Assembly: GCA_041656115.1 (NCBI GenBank)
Contig: JBBAED010000005.1
Coordinates: 25,638 to 89,637, forward strand
DNA from: Dehalococcoidales bacterium
GTDB lineage: Bacteria; Chloroflexota; Dehalococcoidia; Dehalococcoidales; UBA5627
Reading direction: 5' to 3'
DNA length: 64,000 bases
In this document: piece after piece, positions 24,459-33,301 of the stretch
Numbering within the stretch: position 1 is the first letter of the stretch
Layout: every line of letters starts with the position of its first letter
Notes under the pieces: generated by a model
Told to the model about the DNA's origin: nothing
The model's database searches: none
The model's input: the letters and a program-made list of their open reading frames with translations, nothing else
Translations under genes and position numbers: made by a program

Positions 24459-25295
24459 TTAGTTACCTTTCCTGTATTGATTGGCCTCTGTTTGGTCGAC
24501 AATGTAACCGTATTGCTTAAATATAGCTTGTCCGTCCGATGAAGACAGGAACTTGATAAACTGTTGGGCGGTCCATGCCTCTTTGCTGTAAGTTGCAACC
24601 GCAGCCTGTAATTCACCGATAGCGGTGACATATTCCGCCGGAATCCAAATAATATCGATATCATCGGGATTTGTAACTCCGAAATAATGCCAGGCAAATC
24701 CGGCATCAATTTGTTTGGTTTTTAAATAGGTTACAATGGCGTTGACCTGAGGGACATTGGCGACGATATTTCCTTTTACCGATTCATAAAGCCCGGCTTT
24801 TTGCAGGATTTCCGGAGCGGCTTCTCCAAGCAGTGTTGTATCGGGGTTACCGATTGCTATTTTTACGCCGGAGGCGGATAAATCCGCTAAGTTTTGTATA
24901 TTTAGCGGGTTACCCTTTTGCACCGCGAGAACCGGTATCATATACGCTAAAGAAGAGGGTGCGGTATCAATGCCAACAGCTCCTTGTTGTTTGGCGCTGT
25001 TCATAAAACGCTGTTCGGGAGAGACATAAACGTCTCCTTGTTTGCTAAGAATCATATTCGAAAGAACTTCCCCGCCGCCGCCGTAATTTAGGACAATTTT
25101 GGTTCCATATTTTTCTTCGAATGCGGCAGCCGCGGCATCCATCGGCGCTTTAGTGCCGGTAGCGGCGAAAACAAGCAGTTCGCTTGCGTAGGTGTCGGCT
25201 TGGGTTGTGGATTTGGTTTTGGGATCTGAGACGTCACATCCGCAAAGAACTGCTAAACCGATAATGACAATAACGACCGAGATAAACTTTTTCAT
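24459..25295 (-). CDS. Substrate-binding lipoprotein of a molybdate/tungstate-type ABC transporter
   Basis: 278 residues from ATG 25295, which has AAAGGAGG 6 nt upstream; the longer frame to 25358 is leader sequence. A lipoprotein signal with lipobox L17-C18-G19-C20 precedes a ModA/WtpA-like domain (LLVFAATGTKAPMDAAAAAF; NYGGGGEVLSNMILSKQGDV). It should sit on the outer face of the membrane and bind the tetrahedral oxyanion. The first gene of a three-gene operon. The long structured leader suggests control by an RNA element. Molybdate, tungstate and other oxyanions cannot be separated by eye. Confidence 0.87.
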   Translation of the reverse strand: MKKFISVVIVIIGLAVLCGCDVSDPKTKSTTQADTYASELLVFAATGTKAPMDAAAAAFEEKYGTKIVLNYGGGGEVLSNMILSKQGDVYVSPEQRFMNSAKQQGAVGIDTAPSSLAYMIPVLAVQKGNPLNIQNLADLSASGVKIAIGNPDTTLLGEAAPEILQKAGLYESVKGNIVANVPQVNAIVTYLKTKQIDAGFAWHYFGVTNPDDIDIIWIPAEYVTAIGELQAAVATYSKEAWTAQQFIKFLSSSDGQAIFKQYGYIVDQTEANQYRKGN

Positions 25296-25408
25296 ATATC
25301 CTCCTTTTCCTTTGGGAAGCAAGACCGTTTCCGGTGGTGCTGTCTGGATTTTGTCCAACGGCTGTTTGCCATGGATAGCTCTTTAGGCAATACAGCTCCG
25401 GAGAAATC
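25296..25408 (-). promoter_or_regulatory. Structured mRNA leader, candidate riboswitch (Moco/Tuco-type possible)
   Basis: The predicted transcript has about 113 nt before the start codon and folds locally. A 10-bp hairpin with one bulge (GCTGT-a-TTGCC with GGCAAACAGC) is at 25361-25396, a TGGA/TCCA hairpin at 25345-25357, and ACCG-GAAA-CGGT with a GNRA tetraloop at 25324-25335. A CTCCGGAG near the 5' end (25396-25403) could pair with the ribosome site. I cannot match it to a named family with certainty. Confidence 0.45.
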
Positions 25409-25414
25409 AACCCA

Positions 25415-25444
25415 TTTATAACATATGCAATATAACAATGTCAA
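25415..25444 (-). promoter_or_regulatory. Sigma-70 promoter of the Mo/W transporter operon
   Basis: Minus strand TTGACA (25439-25444), 18 bp, TATAAA (25415-25420). The transcript should start near 25408. The remaining part of the gap to the divergent gene at 25634 is A+T-rich and shows no other clear element. Confidence 0.65.
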
Positions 25445-25633
25445 TATAGCGAACTCATTATTAACAAGTATTTTTTAAAAAATATTGTTATTTACCTTAA
25501 TTTATACTTTGTGATTTTAGCGATGCCTAAATACTCAAAATATTATCTATAATAGTTTGGATATATTGATACTAGCAAAACTCGAATAAAAGGTATAAAC
25601 TATCTGTAACCTTAAATATCTTATAAAACGGCA

Positions 25634-26470
25634 ATGAAAATAAAAATTAGTACGCTTAGTGAAAACACTGCCCTTCACGGTTATATCGGGGAATACGGGC
25701 TTAGCCTTTTTATTCAAGCTGACGGGAAACAGATTCTGTTTGATACGGGTTTAAGTTTTTCCGCTTATCATAACGCCCAAATTATGGGGGTGGATTTAAC
25801 TAAAATCGATTACATTGTTCTTAGCCACGGCCATCTCGACCATACTGGAGGGTTAAAAGAAATCCTGTCTAAAATCAATAAAAAAGTTGAGGTTATTGCT
25901 CATCCCGCCGTTTTTAGCCCCAGATATACCTTGCGCGACGGTCAAACAGAGGAAAAATCAATCGGGATGCCTTACTCCAAAGAAGAACTTGAAAACTGCG
26001 GCGCAATCTTTACGCTTTCCGAAGAATCGGTCTTTATTACCCCAAACATTTTAACTACCGGTCAAATTCCGATGCTAAGCGAATACGAGGGTGTCGAGAG
26101 CAATTTATCGGTTAAAAACGGGGAGATAGCTATCCAAGATGAAATTGCCGACGACCTTTCTTTAATTATTAACAGCGAATTCGGGCTGATTATAATTGCA
26201 GGGTGTGCCCACCGCGGGATTATTAACATTATCAAACATGCGCAAAAAATTACCGGTATCACTTCCGTTTATGCCGTTGTCGGCGGGATTCATTTATACA
26301 GAGCCTCCGAGGAACGCATCCGAAAGACAATTGCCGAACTTAAGGCGGTTGGGGTTAAGAAGCTGGGGCTTTGCCATTGCACCGGTTTTCAGGCTGCGGC
26401 CAAAATTGCCGAGGCCTTTCCGCAAGAGTTTTTCCTAAATAACGCCGGAAACAAATTCAGTTTACCCTGA
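25634..26470 (+). CDS. Metallo-beta-lactamase-fold hydrolase, dihydropterin-synthase-like subfamily
   Basis: 278 residues. The metal site H65-x-H67-x-D69-H70 is in SHGHLDHTGG; further ligands are likely in IIAGCAHRGIINI and GLCHCTGFQAA. The size and the AGCAHRGI segment match the MBL group annotated as 7,8-dihydropterin-6-methyl-4-(beta-D-ribofuranosyl)aminobenzene-phosphate synthase-like. Its real substrate in bacteria is not established. It is divergent from the Mo/W transporter. No strong ribosome site precedes the ATG. Confidence 0.83.
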   Translation: MKIKISTLSENTALHGYIGEYGLSLFIQADGKQILFDTGLSFSAYHNAQIMGVDLTKIDYIVLSHGHLDHTGGLKEILSKINKKVEVIAHPAVFSPRYTLRDGQTEEKSIGMPYSKEELENCGAIFTLSEESVFITPNILTTGQIPMLSEYEGVESNLSVKNGEIAIQDEIADDLSLIINSEFGLIIIAGCAHRGIINIIKHAQKITGITSVYAVVGGIHLYRASEERIRKTIAELKAVGVKKLGLCHCTGFQAAAKIAEAFPQEFFLNNAGNKFSLP

Positions 26471-26522
26471 TGGCATTAGTTTTAAGTCTGCATTCTAATC
26501 CGCGGTAATATTTACTATCCGC

Positions 26523-27701
26523 TTACAGATTTTCCCCGCATTCTCCGCAATATTTTGCGGTTTCGAGGTTAGCAAAGGAGCAGTTTTTGCATAAAATAAC
26601 GTTTTGCTTTTTCTCTTTACCCTGAAACACCTTAATATGCGGCCAGGGCATTTCAATCCCTTCTTTATCAAAAGCGTTCTTAATTCTTTTTCGCAATTCA
26701 CCGGTAACTTCCCATTGCATACCGGGCTGCACATCTCCCAAAATCCTGATTTGAATTGCCGAATCGGCAAAATTACTTACCCTTAATACCTGCGGCGGGG
26801 TTTTAATAAGCTTAGCAAGGCGCGGGTCTACCGCCATTTCTTTGCCGATTCTATTGATTACGGTAAAAACTTTATCCAGGTCTTCCCCGTACGTTACGGG
26901 GATATCGACATTAACACGAGATAAATCTCTGGTATAATTTGAAGCTGTGGTAATGGCACTGTTGGGGATGGTGTGAACAATGCCGTCGAGATCCCGTAAA
27001 ACGGTGCGGCGCAGATTCACTTCGACAACCTCGCCGGAGATTTCGGCAATTTTAATCACATCGCCTTTATTGTATTGGTCTTCCAAGAGAATAAATAATC
27101 CGGCCAAAAAATCTTTGATAATAGTTTGCGCCCCCAATGCCAGAGCCACTCCTACAATACCGGCGCTGGCAAGTAAGGGGGTGATATCCATTCCGATTTC
27201 TTCAAGAATTAGGAAAAAGGTTGCCGTTCCGATAACAATTACGACTATCCACTTTACAAGGACAGTCAGGGTTTTTGCTCTTCTTTCAAACCACGATTTG
27301 GAGTGCTTGCCTCTGCCGGCATTCTTGACATAGCCGGTAACCATCTTGGGAACAAGGGCTTTGGTTGCCCGATACAAAAAATAGGCCACGATAATATAAA
27401 CCAATATAATAATGCCGTGCGATAATAACCATTCCTGAATGCTCGCGAAATTTACGGATGCAAAAATCTCATCTTCGGAAAGGATGATAGCAACGGTAGA
27501 AAGCAAAATCACGGCGGCAAAAATATAGATTAAAAACAGCAGTATTCGCAAGAAGGCTTTGTTGCCTTTGAATTCTTTTTGGTCGGATTTGAGCTTAAGC
27601 AGCCGATCTCTGAGCCTGTTGCGGTAAATAACAACAAAAATAAACAGAACGGAGGTACCGGTCAGAAACCAGATGCTGTTTATTGTAAACCAATCCCACA
27701 T
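26523..27701 (-). CDS. MscS-family mechanosensitive channel with C-terminal zinc ribbon
   Basis: 392 residues. Three or more membrane spans lie in the first ~190 residues; the pore helix and beta domain are recognisable in LLASAGIVGVALALGAQTI, then LEDQYNKGDVIKI and TIPNSAITTASN. After the MscS cytoplasmic cage, the final ~30 residues carry two CxxC pairs (CKNCSF, CGECGENL) forming a zinc ribbon, an unusual addition for MscS. The channel releases solutes on osmotic downshock. It is the last gene of a probable pyrF-DUF951-mscS unit. Confidence 0.87.
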   Translation of the reverse strand: MWDWFTINSIWFLTGTSVLFIFVVIYRNRLRDRLLKLKSDQKEFKGNKAFLRILLFLIYIFAAVILLSTVAIILSEDEIFASVNFASIQEWLLSHGIIILVYIIVAYFLYRATKALVPKMVTGYVKNAGRGKHSKSWFERRAKTLTVLVKWIVVIVIGTATFFLILEEIGMDITPLLASAGIVGVALALGAQTIIKDFLAGLFILLEDQYNKGDVIKIAEISGEVVEVNLRRTVLRDLDGIVHTIPNSAITTASNYTRDLSRVNVDIPVTYGEDLDKVFTVINRIGKEMAVDPRLAKLIKTPPQVLRVSNFADSAIQIRILGDVQPGMQWEVTGELRKRIKNAFDKEGIEMPWPHIKVFQGKEKKQNVILCKNCSFANLETAKYCGECGENL

Positions 27702-27727
27702 AATTTAAGCCTCTCTATTTTGATAAG

Positions 27728-27922
27728 CTACGGGGTGTCTTTTGCAATAACGGCTTTAACCCTCTTTTCAAAAGTGCCGCGCTCCAACATCACCTTGTGC
27801 TTACACCCTAAACAGATAATACCGATATCGGCGCCGATTCTAACCACCTGCCAGCGGTCATTGCCGCAGGGGTGCTTTTTTCTGAGCTGTACAATAGCGC
27901 CTACTTTTATTTCTGCCGTCAT
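27728..27922 (-). CDS. DUF951 family protein
   Basis: 64 residues, the typical DUF951 length. Family features are KKHPCGNDRWQVVRIGADIG and CLGCKHKVMLERGTFEKRV. Three cysteines suggest a metal site. The fold is probably a small beta barrel (SH3-like). Function unknown; the family is common in Firmicutes and Chloroflexi and often lies near mscS-type genes, as here. The ribosome site TAGGA overlaps the region just after the pyrF stop. Confidence 0.87.
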   Translation of the reverse strand: MTAEIKVGAIVQLRKKHPCGNDRWQVVRIGADIGIICLGCKHKVMLERGTFEKRVKAVIAKDTP

Positions 27923-27933
27923 ATCGCAAATTC

Positions 27934-28737
27934 CTAGCGATAAAGGTTGATTTTATCGCGCAGTTCCATTGCCGCTTTGCGGGCGGCGGTCGCAAAATCA
28001 TTGCCGCGAGATGCGTAAATAATTTGCCTGGCCGAATTTATAATGGCTCCCCTGCCGTTGGTATCAATGCCGTTACGGACAGTTGTTTCCAAGTCTCCAC
28101 CCTGCGCGCCGATACCGGGGATTAAAAAAAGCATTTCGGGGTGGAGTTTACGTAAAGTTTGCAACTCATCCGGATAGGTGGCTCCCACCACCAGCCCGAC
28201 GTTGCCGAACTCGTTCCACTCGCCGGCTTTAGCGGCTACCGCTTGAAAAAGCGGAATTTTATTATCGTCTGTTCCACAATTTAACGATTGAAAATTCCCC
28301 GAGCCGCTGTTGGAGGTGCGGCAAAGGATAAAAACACCCTTGCTGCGGTAATCGATAAAAGGTAAAACCGAATCGGAGCCCATATAGGGGTTTACCGTTA
28401 TGGCGTCAAAATTTAATGTATCAAAGACCGAGCGGGCATAGGCTTTAGCTGTATTTCCGATATCCCCGCGCTTGGCATCGGCAATCACGGGGATATCTTT
28501 GGGAATAAAAGCGGCGGTTTCTTTTAAGGCATTAAAACCCTGCGCTCCGAAGGCTTCGTAAAAGGCGAAGTTGGGTTTGTAAGCGCAAACAAGGTCGGCG
28601 GTGGCTTCAATAATGGCCTTATTAAACTCAACTATGCTTTCGGCATCGGGGAAAAAGTCCGGGGCGGGGTCCAGCCCAATGCAGAGCAAACTGTTATTTT
28701 TCGAAACGGCGTTATTTAATTTTTCGCTAAAATTCAA
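27934..28737 (-). CDS. pyrF: Orotidine 5'-phosphate decarboxylase (type 2)
   Basis: 267 residues, which fits the longer group 2 PyrF enzymes. The catalytic segment is DAKRGDIGNT (D87, K89, D92), and IGLDP near the start and VNPYMGSDS fit the barrel. It converts OMP to UMP, the last step of pyrimidine synthesis. The start is TTG at 28737 with AGGGGGT upstream. No other pyr genes are in the window. Confidence 0.94.
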   Translation of the reverse strand: MNFSEKLNNAVSKNNSLLCIGLDPAPDFFPDAESIVEFNKAIIEATADLVCAYKPNFAFYEAFGAQGFNALKETAAFIPKDIPVIADAKRGDIGNTAKAYARSVFDTLNFDAITVNPYMGSDSVLPFIDYRSKGVFILCRTSNSGSGNFQSLNCGTDDNKIPLFQAVAAKAGEWNEFGNVGLVVGATYPDELQTLRKLHPEMLFLIPGIGAQGGDLETTVRNGIDTNGRGAIINSARQIIYASRGNDFATAARKAAMELRDKINLYR

Positions 28738-28901
28738 TTTGTACCCCCTAAGGTTTCTTGATATTAACAGTCGTTATGCGAGGGCGTCAAGTAAAAATCC
28801 CTCAAATATTTATTAAATATCGATTTATCTTAAAATATGCCATAATATTTAAGCATATAATCGGAATTTATAACAAAAACAGGATTTAATACGGAGTTAC
28901 G

Positions 28902-30257
28902 ATGCAAAACTTGGATTACCGGCAGTCTTTGGAATACATTTACAGCTTTTCGGATTATGAAACCACACATAAACTGCATGATTCGACAAGCTACGACTTG
29001 CGGCGGGTTTTTGAGCTGGCGGCGCTCTTTGATAACCCGCATCTTAAAATAAAAACTATTCATATTGCCGGCACAAAAGGCAAGGGCAGCGTGGCGGCGA
29101 TGGTTAGTTCCGTCCTAAGCTCTTCCGGATACAAAACGGGTTTGTATACTTCGCCCCATTTAATCGATATCAGAGAGCGCTTTCGGATTGACGGAGAAAT
29201 GATTTCCGAAACGGAGTTTGCCGATATTATCAGCATGCTAAAACCGGCGGTAGAAACGGTAAACGCTCAAAAAGTTTACGGAACACTCACCACCTTTGAA
29301 ATAATGACTGCCGTTTGTTTTATCTTTTTTGCGCGCCGCAAAGTAGATTTCGGGGTGGTTGAGGTTGGGTTGGGGGGCAGGTTGGATGCCACCAATATAA
29401 TAAGACCCGAGGTTTGCATAATTACCCCCATTAATTTGGACCATACCGATGTTTTAGGCGATACAATCCCTAAAATTGCTTTGGAAAAGGCTGGAATTAT
29501 TAAAGAAGGAGCGGTTGTTGTTACCGCCCCGCAGACGGATGAAGCCATGCGCGTTATCGAACAAAAGTGTTTCGAGAAGAATTGCCGCCTTATAAAAGCG
29601 GGGGCTGATATTTTGGCGCAAAATGTTGACCTTAGCGATAAGGGCTCGCATATTTCAATTAAAGGGCGTTTGGGTGATTACGAGGTATCGCTTCCGCTGC
29701 TTGGTTTTTGTCAGGCGGAGAATGCGCTAACAGCGGTGGGTGCCTTGGAAGCTTTAAAAGAAAAGGGGTTTAATATTCCGCTTACGGCAATCCAAGAAGG
29801 CTTTAGCAGCGTAAAATGGCCGGGGCGTTTTCAGGTAGTACCCGGAAATCCTTTAATTATTATAGACGGGGCGCATAACGTTCTTTCCGCACGCGAACTT
29901 AAAAAATCGCTTCTCCATTACGGCAAAGATTATTTTTCGGCTGATAAAACAAATGAAAAGTCTTCCGGGATTCTTGTTTTTGGGGCTTCCGCCGATAAAG
30001 ATGTGGACGGGATAATTGCCGAACTGCTGCCGCTTTTTAACGAGGTAATTGTTACCCGCTCGTCGCATCCGCGTTCAATGGAAACGGCGGAACTGGCAAA
30101 AAAGTTTAACAAACCGGGGATAAGGGTTATATCAACCGAAAATGTTGCCGAAGCAATAGAGCTTGCTAAAAAGCAAGCTCTAAACGATTCGCTGTTGTGT
30201 ATCACCGGCTCGCTTTTTGTTGCCGGTGATGCCTTGTTACATTTAAAGGTCTGCTAA
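28902..30257 (+). CDS. folC: Folylpolyglutamate synthase / dihydrofolate synthase
   Basis: 451 residues of the Mur-ligase superfamily. The P-loop is GTKGKGS (57-63), followed by TGLYTSPHLIDIRERFRI, VGLGGRLDATN and the C-terminal IIDGAHNVLSA. It adds glutamate to dihydropteroate and/or tetrahydrofolate, keeping folates in the cell. CGGAG lies 6 nt before the ATG. It ends with a 4-bp tail-to-tail overlap with the convergent lipoprotein gene. Confidence 0.93.
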   Translation: MQNLDYRQSLEYIYSFSDYETTHKLHDSTSYDLRRVFELAALFDNPHLKIKTIHIAGTKGKGSVAAMVSSVLSSSGYKTGLYTSPHLIDIRERFRIDGEMISETEFADIISMLKPAVETVNAQKVYGTLTTFEIMTAVCFIFFARRKVDFGVVEVGLGGRLDATNIIRPEVCIITPINLDHTDVLGDTIPKIALEKAGIIKEGAVVVTAPQTDEAMRVIEQKCFEKNCRLIKAGADILAQNVDLSDKGSHISIKGRLGDYEVSLPLLGFCQAENALTAVGALEALKEKGFNIPLTAIQEGFSSVKWPGRFQVVPGNPLIIIDGAHNVLSARELKKSLLHYGKDYFSADKTNEKSSGILVFGASADKDVDGIIAELLPLFNEVIVTRSSHPRSMETAELAKKFNKPGIRVISTENVAEAIELAKKQALNDSLLCITGSLFVAGDALLHLKVC

Positions 30258-31099
30258 CGCCAGACCATGCTGTGCGGGCTTATTTCGTAGATGTTCTTGT
30301 TGGTGGCGGTCAAAGAATCAATTTCAAACGATCGGAAAGGCTCAAACTGAACGGTTCGTAACCTCAGATACATTTGCCCCCAATCAACCGAATTGGTTGA
30401 TGTATTCCAACGGATTCCCGCCTCCCAATTTTCGGAGAAGAACAGGAAATACTTTACGGCGCCGGTATCGGGGTAAACCATTGTTCCGTACCAATCTTCA
30501 TCCAAAGAAATGCCCAAATCGGGGTTATTGGTGGAAACCCAAGAGATAAACATATTTCTGATTGTTCGCGCTTCGGCAGCCAAATCATCCATTGTTTCGG
30601 GCTTCTCGCGCACCTTCAGAGTCACTGTTTCGGTGTCCGAAAAACCTTGCCATTCGGCTTTGACCCTTACTTTAAGAATATTGCCGGCGGTTCCTTCGTT
30701 AGGAACAACAACAATCTCGGCAACATATCCCTCACCGATGCCTTTGGGTCCGACGGAGACATAGGCATTTTCAGCCGTAGCCGAAATTTTGGCTAAGCTC
30801 GGATCAATTACTTGCGTTGTTTTGGATTCCTCGTCGGTGGAAGTTATTTTTGAGGTCTGGGTTGTTGTCGGTTCTATCGTTCCGTAATCAACGGTTACCA
30901 GAAAAACGCAGCTGTAACCCTCAATGGCATCGCTCATATGCAGCGGCCAGACATTTAAAGTAAAAGGGATTATCTTGGTTTTATCGGTGGTCTTTGTACC
31001 CGGAGTCCCGTCACAGCCAACCGCAAGCGAGGCTATTAAAAACAGCCCTGCCAAAAGGGATAAACAAACCGGCTTGAAAATTTTTCTTGAAATCTTCAT
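30254..31099 (-). CDS. Lipoprotein of unknown function
   Basis: 281 residues. The signal peptide (KISRKIFKPVCLSLLAG) ends in lipobox AVGC, so C29 would be acylated. The next ~35 residues are Thr/Lys-rich, followed by a beta-rich domain (GYVAEIVVVPNEGTAGN; TVTLKVREKP) and a more aromatic C-terminal half (EDWYGTMVYPDTGAVKYFLF). I do not recognise the family. No strong ribosome site is seen. The next gene upstream on this strand, a SWIM protein, may share its transcript. Confidence 0.65.
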   Translation of the reverse strand: MKISRKIFKPVCLSLLAGLFLIASLAVGCDGTPGTKTTDKTKIIPFTLNVWPLHMSDAIEGYSCVFLVTVDYGTIEPTTTQTSKITSTDEESKTTQVIDPSLAKISATAENAYVSVGPKGIGEGYVAEIVVVPNEGTAGNILKVRVKAEWQGFSDTETVTLKVREKPETMDDLAAEARTIRNMFISWVSTNNPDLGISLDEDWYGTMVYPDTGAVKYFLFFSENWEAGIRWNTSTNSVDWGQMYLRLRTVQFEPFRSFEIDSLTATNKNIYEISPHSMVWR

Positions 31100-31128
31100 A
31101 TTTTATTTTCGCTATTCTGTTTACAATA

Positions 31129-31401
31129 CTATTGCATTGCGGTGGGGTTGTCAACCTGTGTTGATACGGCTTCCTTGGGCAGCATTTCTTCTAAAATCTT
31201 GCCCATTGCCATCGTATGGCAGCACAGCCCCCAGTGTGAGAAGAAGTCGCAGGTGCAACTCCAACCTTCACTTCCGTATTTGGTAACGTGGGTGTGGTTT
31301 TCCCCACGGAAATCGACTGAAAATTCAGTAAAAGTTACTCGATCTTTCTCTTGAGCGTACCTATTGGCTTTTTCTATCTTTCCTATCAAACTCGATTGCA
31401 T
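31129..31401 (-). CDS. Small SWIM zinc-finger protein
   Basis: 90 residues. The SWIM pattern C-x-C ... C-x-H is in WSCTCDFFSHWGLCCHTMA (C49, C51, C60, H62). SWIM fingers normally occur as part of larger SNF2 or transposase proteins. Here the finger is nearly the whole protein, preceded by a beta-rich segment (VTFTEFSVDFRGENHTHV). AAGGGAGGG lies 4-5 nt before the ATG. A nucleic-acid or protein-binding role is likely; the partner is unknown. Confidence 0.75.
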   Translation of the reverse strand: MQSSLIGKIEKANRYAQEKDRVTFTEFSVDFRGENHTHVTKYGSEGWSCTCDFFSHWGLCCHTMAMGKILEEMLPKEAVSTQVDNPTAMQ

Positions 31402-31434
31402 TTTGCCCTCCCTTAAACTGAATATTTTTAATTA

Positions 31435-31470
31435 AAAAAGCACTGAACTGCAACCAGTCAGCGCTTTTAT
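31435..31470 (-). terminator. Intrinsic terminator upstream of the SWIM gene
   Basis: The arms AAAAGC/GCTTTT and CTGaACTG/CAGTCAG stack around a CAAC loop; the minus-strand product ends in GCTTTTTT. Because it lies before the SWIM gene, it would end a short upstream minus-strand transcript, or attenuate this one. The rest of the gap 31402-31779 shows a 16-codon frame with weak support and the start region of the hemolysin III gene. Confidence 0.65.
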
Positions 31471-31779
31471 TTTTGTTCACCCCCAAGGGCCTCTCCATAG
31501 AAAATCAGAAGTATCATCTCATCTATTTCTCCCGTAACCGTACCCTCATTCTACCCCATAAACCGGCGCAATGCAATATCTTTGGGGGCTCTTTTTCTTT
31601 AATTGCGGAATATTAAAATAAATACAGGGATGGGTTTTATTCCTCCTGTCTTTTCATAAAATACAGAGTTTCGGACGATTGCCAAGCTGTCTTAAGTTCA
31701 TTTCACATCGTACCGATTAAGACAATCCGAAAACACAAAAACTTAATTGGTGTATAATTAGCGAATATTCGGAGGCAGT

Positions 31780-32424
31780 GTGATTAATATCAGACATTCG
31801 GAAAAAGTATCGGCATATACCCATCTGGCGGGGGCGGTTCTTGCGCTGGCGGGGCTTGTGATTTTACTTGCGGTAACTTGGGGCAGGTGGGATTACTTTA
31901 TTTTATCGCTTGTTTACGGGCTGGGAGCGCTTTGCCTATTTCTGGCCAGCGGAATTTACCATGCGCAAAAACAAGAAGAAAATGCGGTAAATATTTGGCG
32001 GAAACTGGATCATATTGCCATCTTTATTATGATTGCCGGTACCTATACCCCGATGTGCTATGCCTATCTCGGCGGGGCATGGTTTTGGAGTATTATCGGC
32101 GTGCAATGGGGCTGTGTTTTGGCGGGGATATTCTTTAAATTCTTTTATATGCGCGCTCCGCGTGTAATTTCGCCGATTCTTTATCTTTTAATGGGCTGGA
32201 TGGCGGTAATCCCGATGAATATCCTCTGGCATAATATGTCCGGTTTATCCTTTTTGCTGCTGATTGGCGGAGGGGTTGCTTACAGTATCGGCGCGATAAT
32301 CTATGCCCTTAAAAAACCAAATCCGGTTCGAGGGGTGTTCGGTTTTCACGAAATATTCCATGTCTTTATTTTATTGGGAGCAATATTCCATTATTTTATG
32401 GTTTATATTGCCGTTACGCTCTGA
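31780..32424 (+). CDS. Hemolysin III family membrane protein (PAQR-like)
   Basis: 214 residues with about seven membrane spans. Family residues are seen in EKVSAYTHLAGAVLA, SGIYHAQ, LDHIAIFIMIAGTYTP and GFHEIFHVFILLGAIFHY; the histidines and aspartate form the PAQR metal site. Despite the name, most members are not shown to be hemolysins. The start is GTG at 31780 with GGAGG 5 nt upstream. A TATAAT at 31753-31758 may be its -10 box; no good -35 was found. Confidence 0.87.
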   Translation: MINIRHSEKVSAYTHLAGAVLALAGLVILLAVTWGRWDYFILSLVYGLGALCLFLASGIYHAQKQEENAVNIWRKLDHIAIFIMIAGTYTPMCYAYLGGAWFWSIIGVQWGCVLAGIFFKFFYMRAPRVISPILYLLMGWMAVIPMNILWHNMSGLSFLLLIGGGVAYSIGAIIYALKKPNPVRGVFGFHEIFHVFILLGAIFHYFMVYIAVTL

Positions 32425-32514
32425 TTGCAAACCTAATCCGTAATTTTGATAACCGTTCTAATTCTCTGCCTAACGTGCTATATTATAGGCGCAAGTAATT
32501 TTTGAAGGTTTACT

Positions 32515-33276
32515 ATGACATACGAACCTGAAAGAGAGCCTCTTAAACCGCTTAAGTGGTATAAAGAGCTGGGCGATAAGAAAAAGAGGATTGAAGCCGG
32601 TTTCTTTTTGGCGGAAGGGGAGCGGGCGGTAGCGCAAATTGCCCTTAATAACCCCGAAGCCATTAGAGAGCTATTGTTAACGGATGAAGCGCCCTCTTTT
32701 GGCGATACATACCCTTACAGGCGTATCACAGCGGGGCAGCTGCGCTTGATAACCTCCGCAACCACCCCCCAAGGAATTGTTGCCGTTGTTAAGATTCCCG
32801 CCGATATTTACAGCAATAAAATCCCGGCTAACCCCGGTGCAAAAATCCTTCTTTTGGAAGATATCCAAGACCCCGGAAACCTGGGCACGCTTATTCGCAC
32901 GGCGGTTGCTTTTGGTTTTACAGGGATTGTTATGAGCGAAAAATGCGCCGACCCGCTTGCGCCGAAAGCGGTGCAGTCAACGGCCGGCACACTGCTTTCT
33001 TTGTGGATAAGAAGAACAAATAACTATCTTAATGTCATCAACGCGTTAAAAACAGAAGGCTACTCCGTTATTGCGACCGCTTTGGACGGGGAAGATGACA
33101 CATCTCCTTTGCAAAAGACGGAGAAATTAATACTGGCGCTGGGTAACGAAGCCTCCGGCTTATCCGAAGAAGTTTTAAAGGCGGCTGATTTCAGAATAAA
33201 AATTCCGATTGAAGATAAGGCCGAATCTTTGAACGTGGCTGCTTGCGGGGCGATTTGTATGTACCTTTGCCGCTAG
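32515..33276 (+). CDS. TrmH/SpoU family RNA 2'-O-methyltransferase
   Basis: 253 residues. The N-terminal RNA-binding domain covers residues 1-100 (FFLAEGERAVAQIA). The SPOUT trefoil-knot domain has motif 1 EDIQDPGNLGTLIRTA, motif 2 LALGNEASGLSEEV and motif 3 IPIEDKAESLNVAACGAI. It methylates ribose in rRNA or tRNA using SAM; the exact site cannot be predicted. GAAGG precedes the ATG. Confidence 0.9.
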   Translation: MTYEPEREPLKPLKWYKELGDKKKRIEAGFFLAEGERAVAQIALNNPEAIRELLLTDEAPSFGDTYPYRRITAGQLRLITSATTPQGIVAVVKIPADIYSNKIPANPGAKILLLEDIQDPGNLGTLIRTAVAFGFTGIVMSEKCADPLAPKAVQSTAGTLLSLWIRRTNNYLNVINALKTEGYSVIATALDGEDDTSPLQKTEKLILALGNEASGLSEEVLKAADFRIKIPIEDKAESLNVAACGAICMYLCR

Positions 33277-33301
33277 GAGTTTCTCTGTTTTTACGGTTAT
33301 C

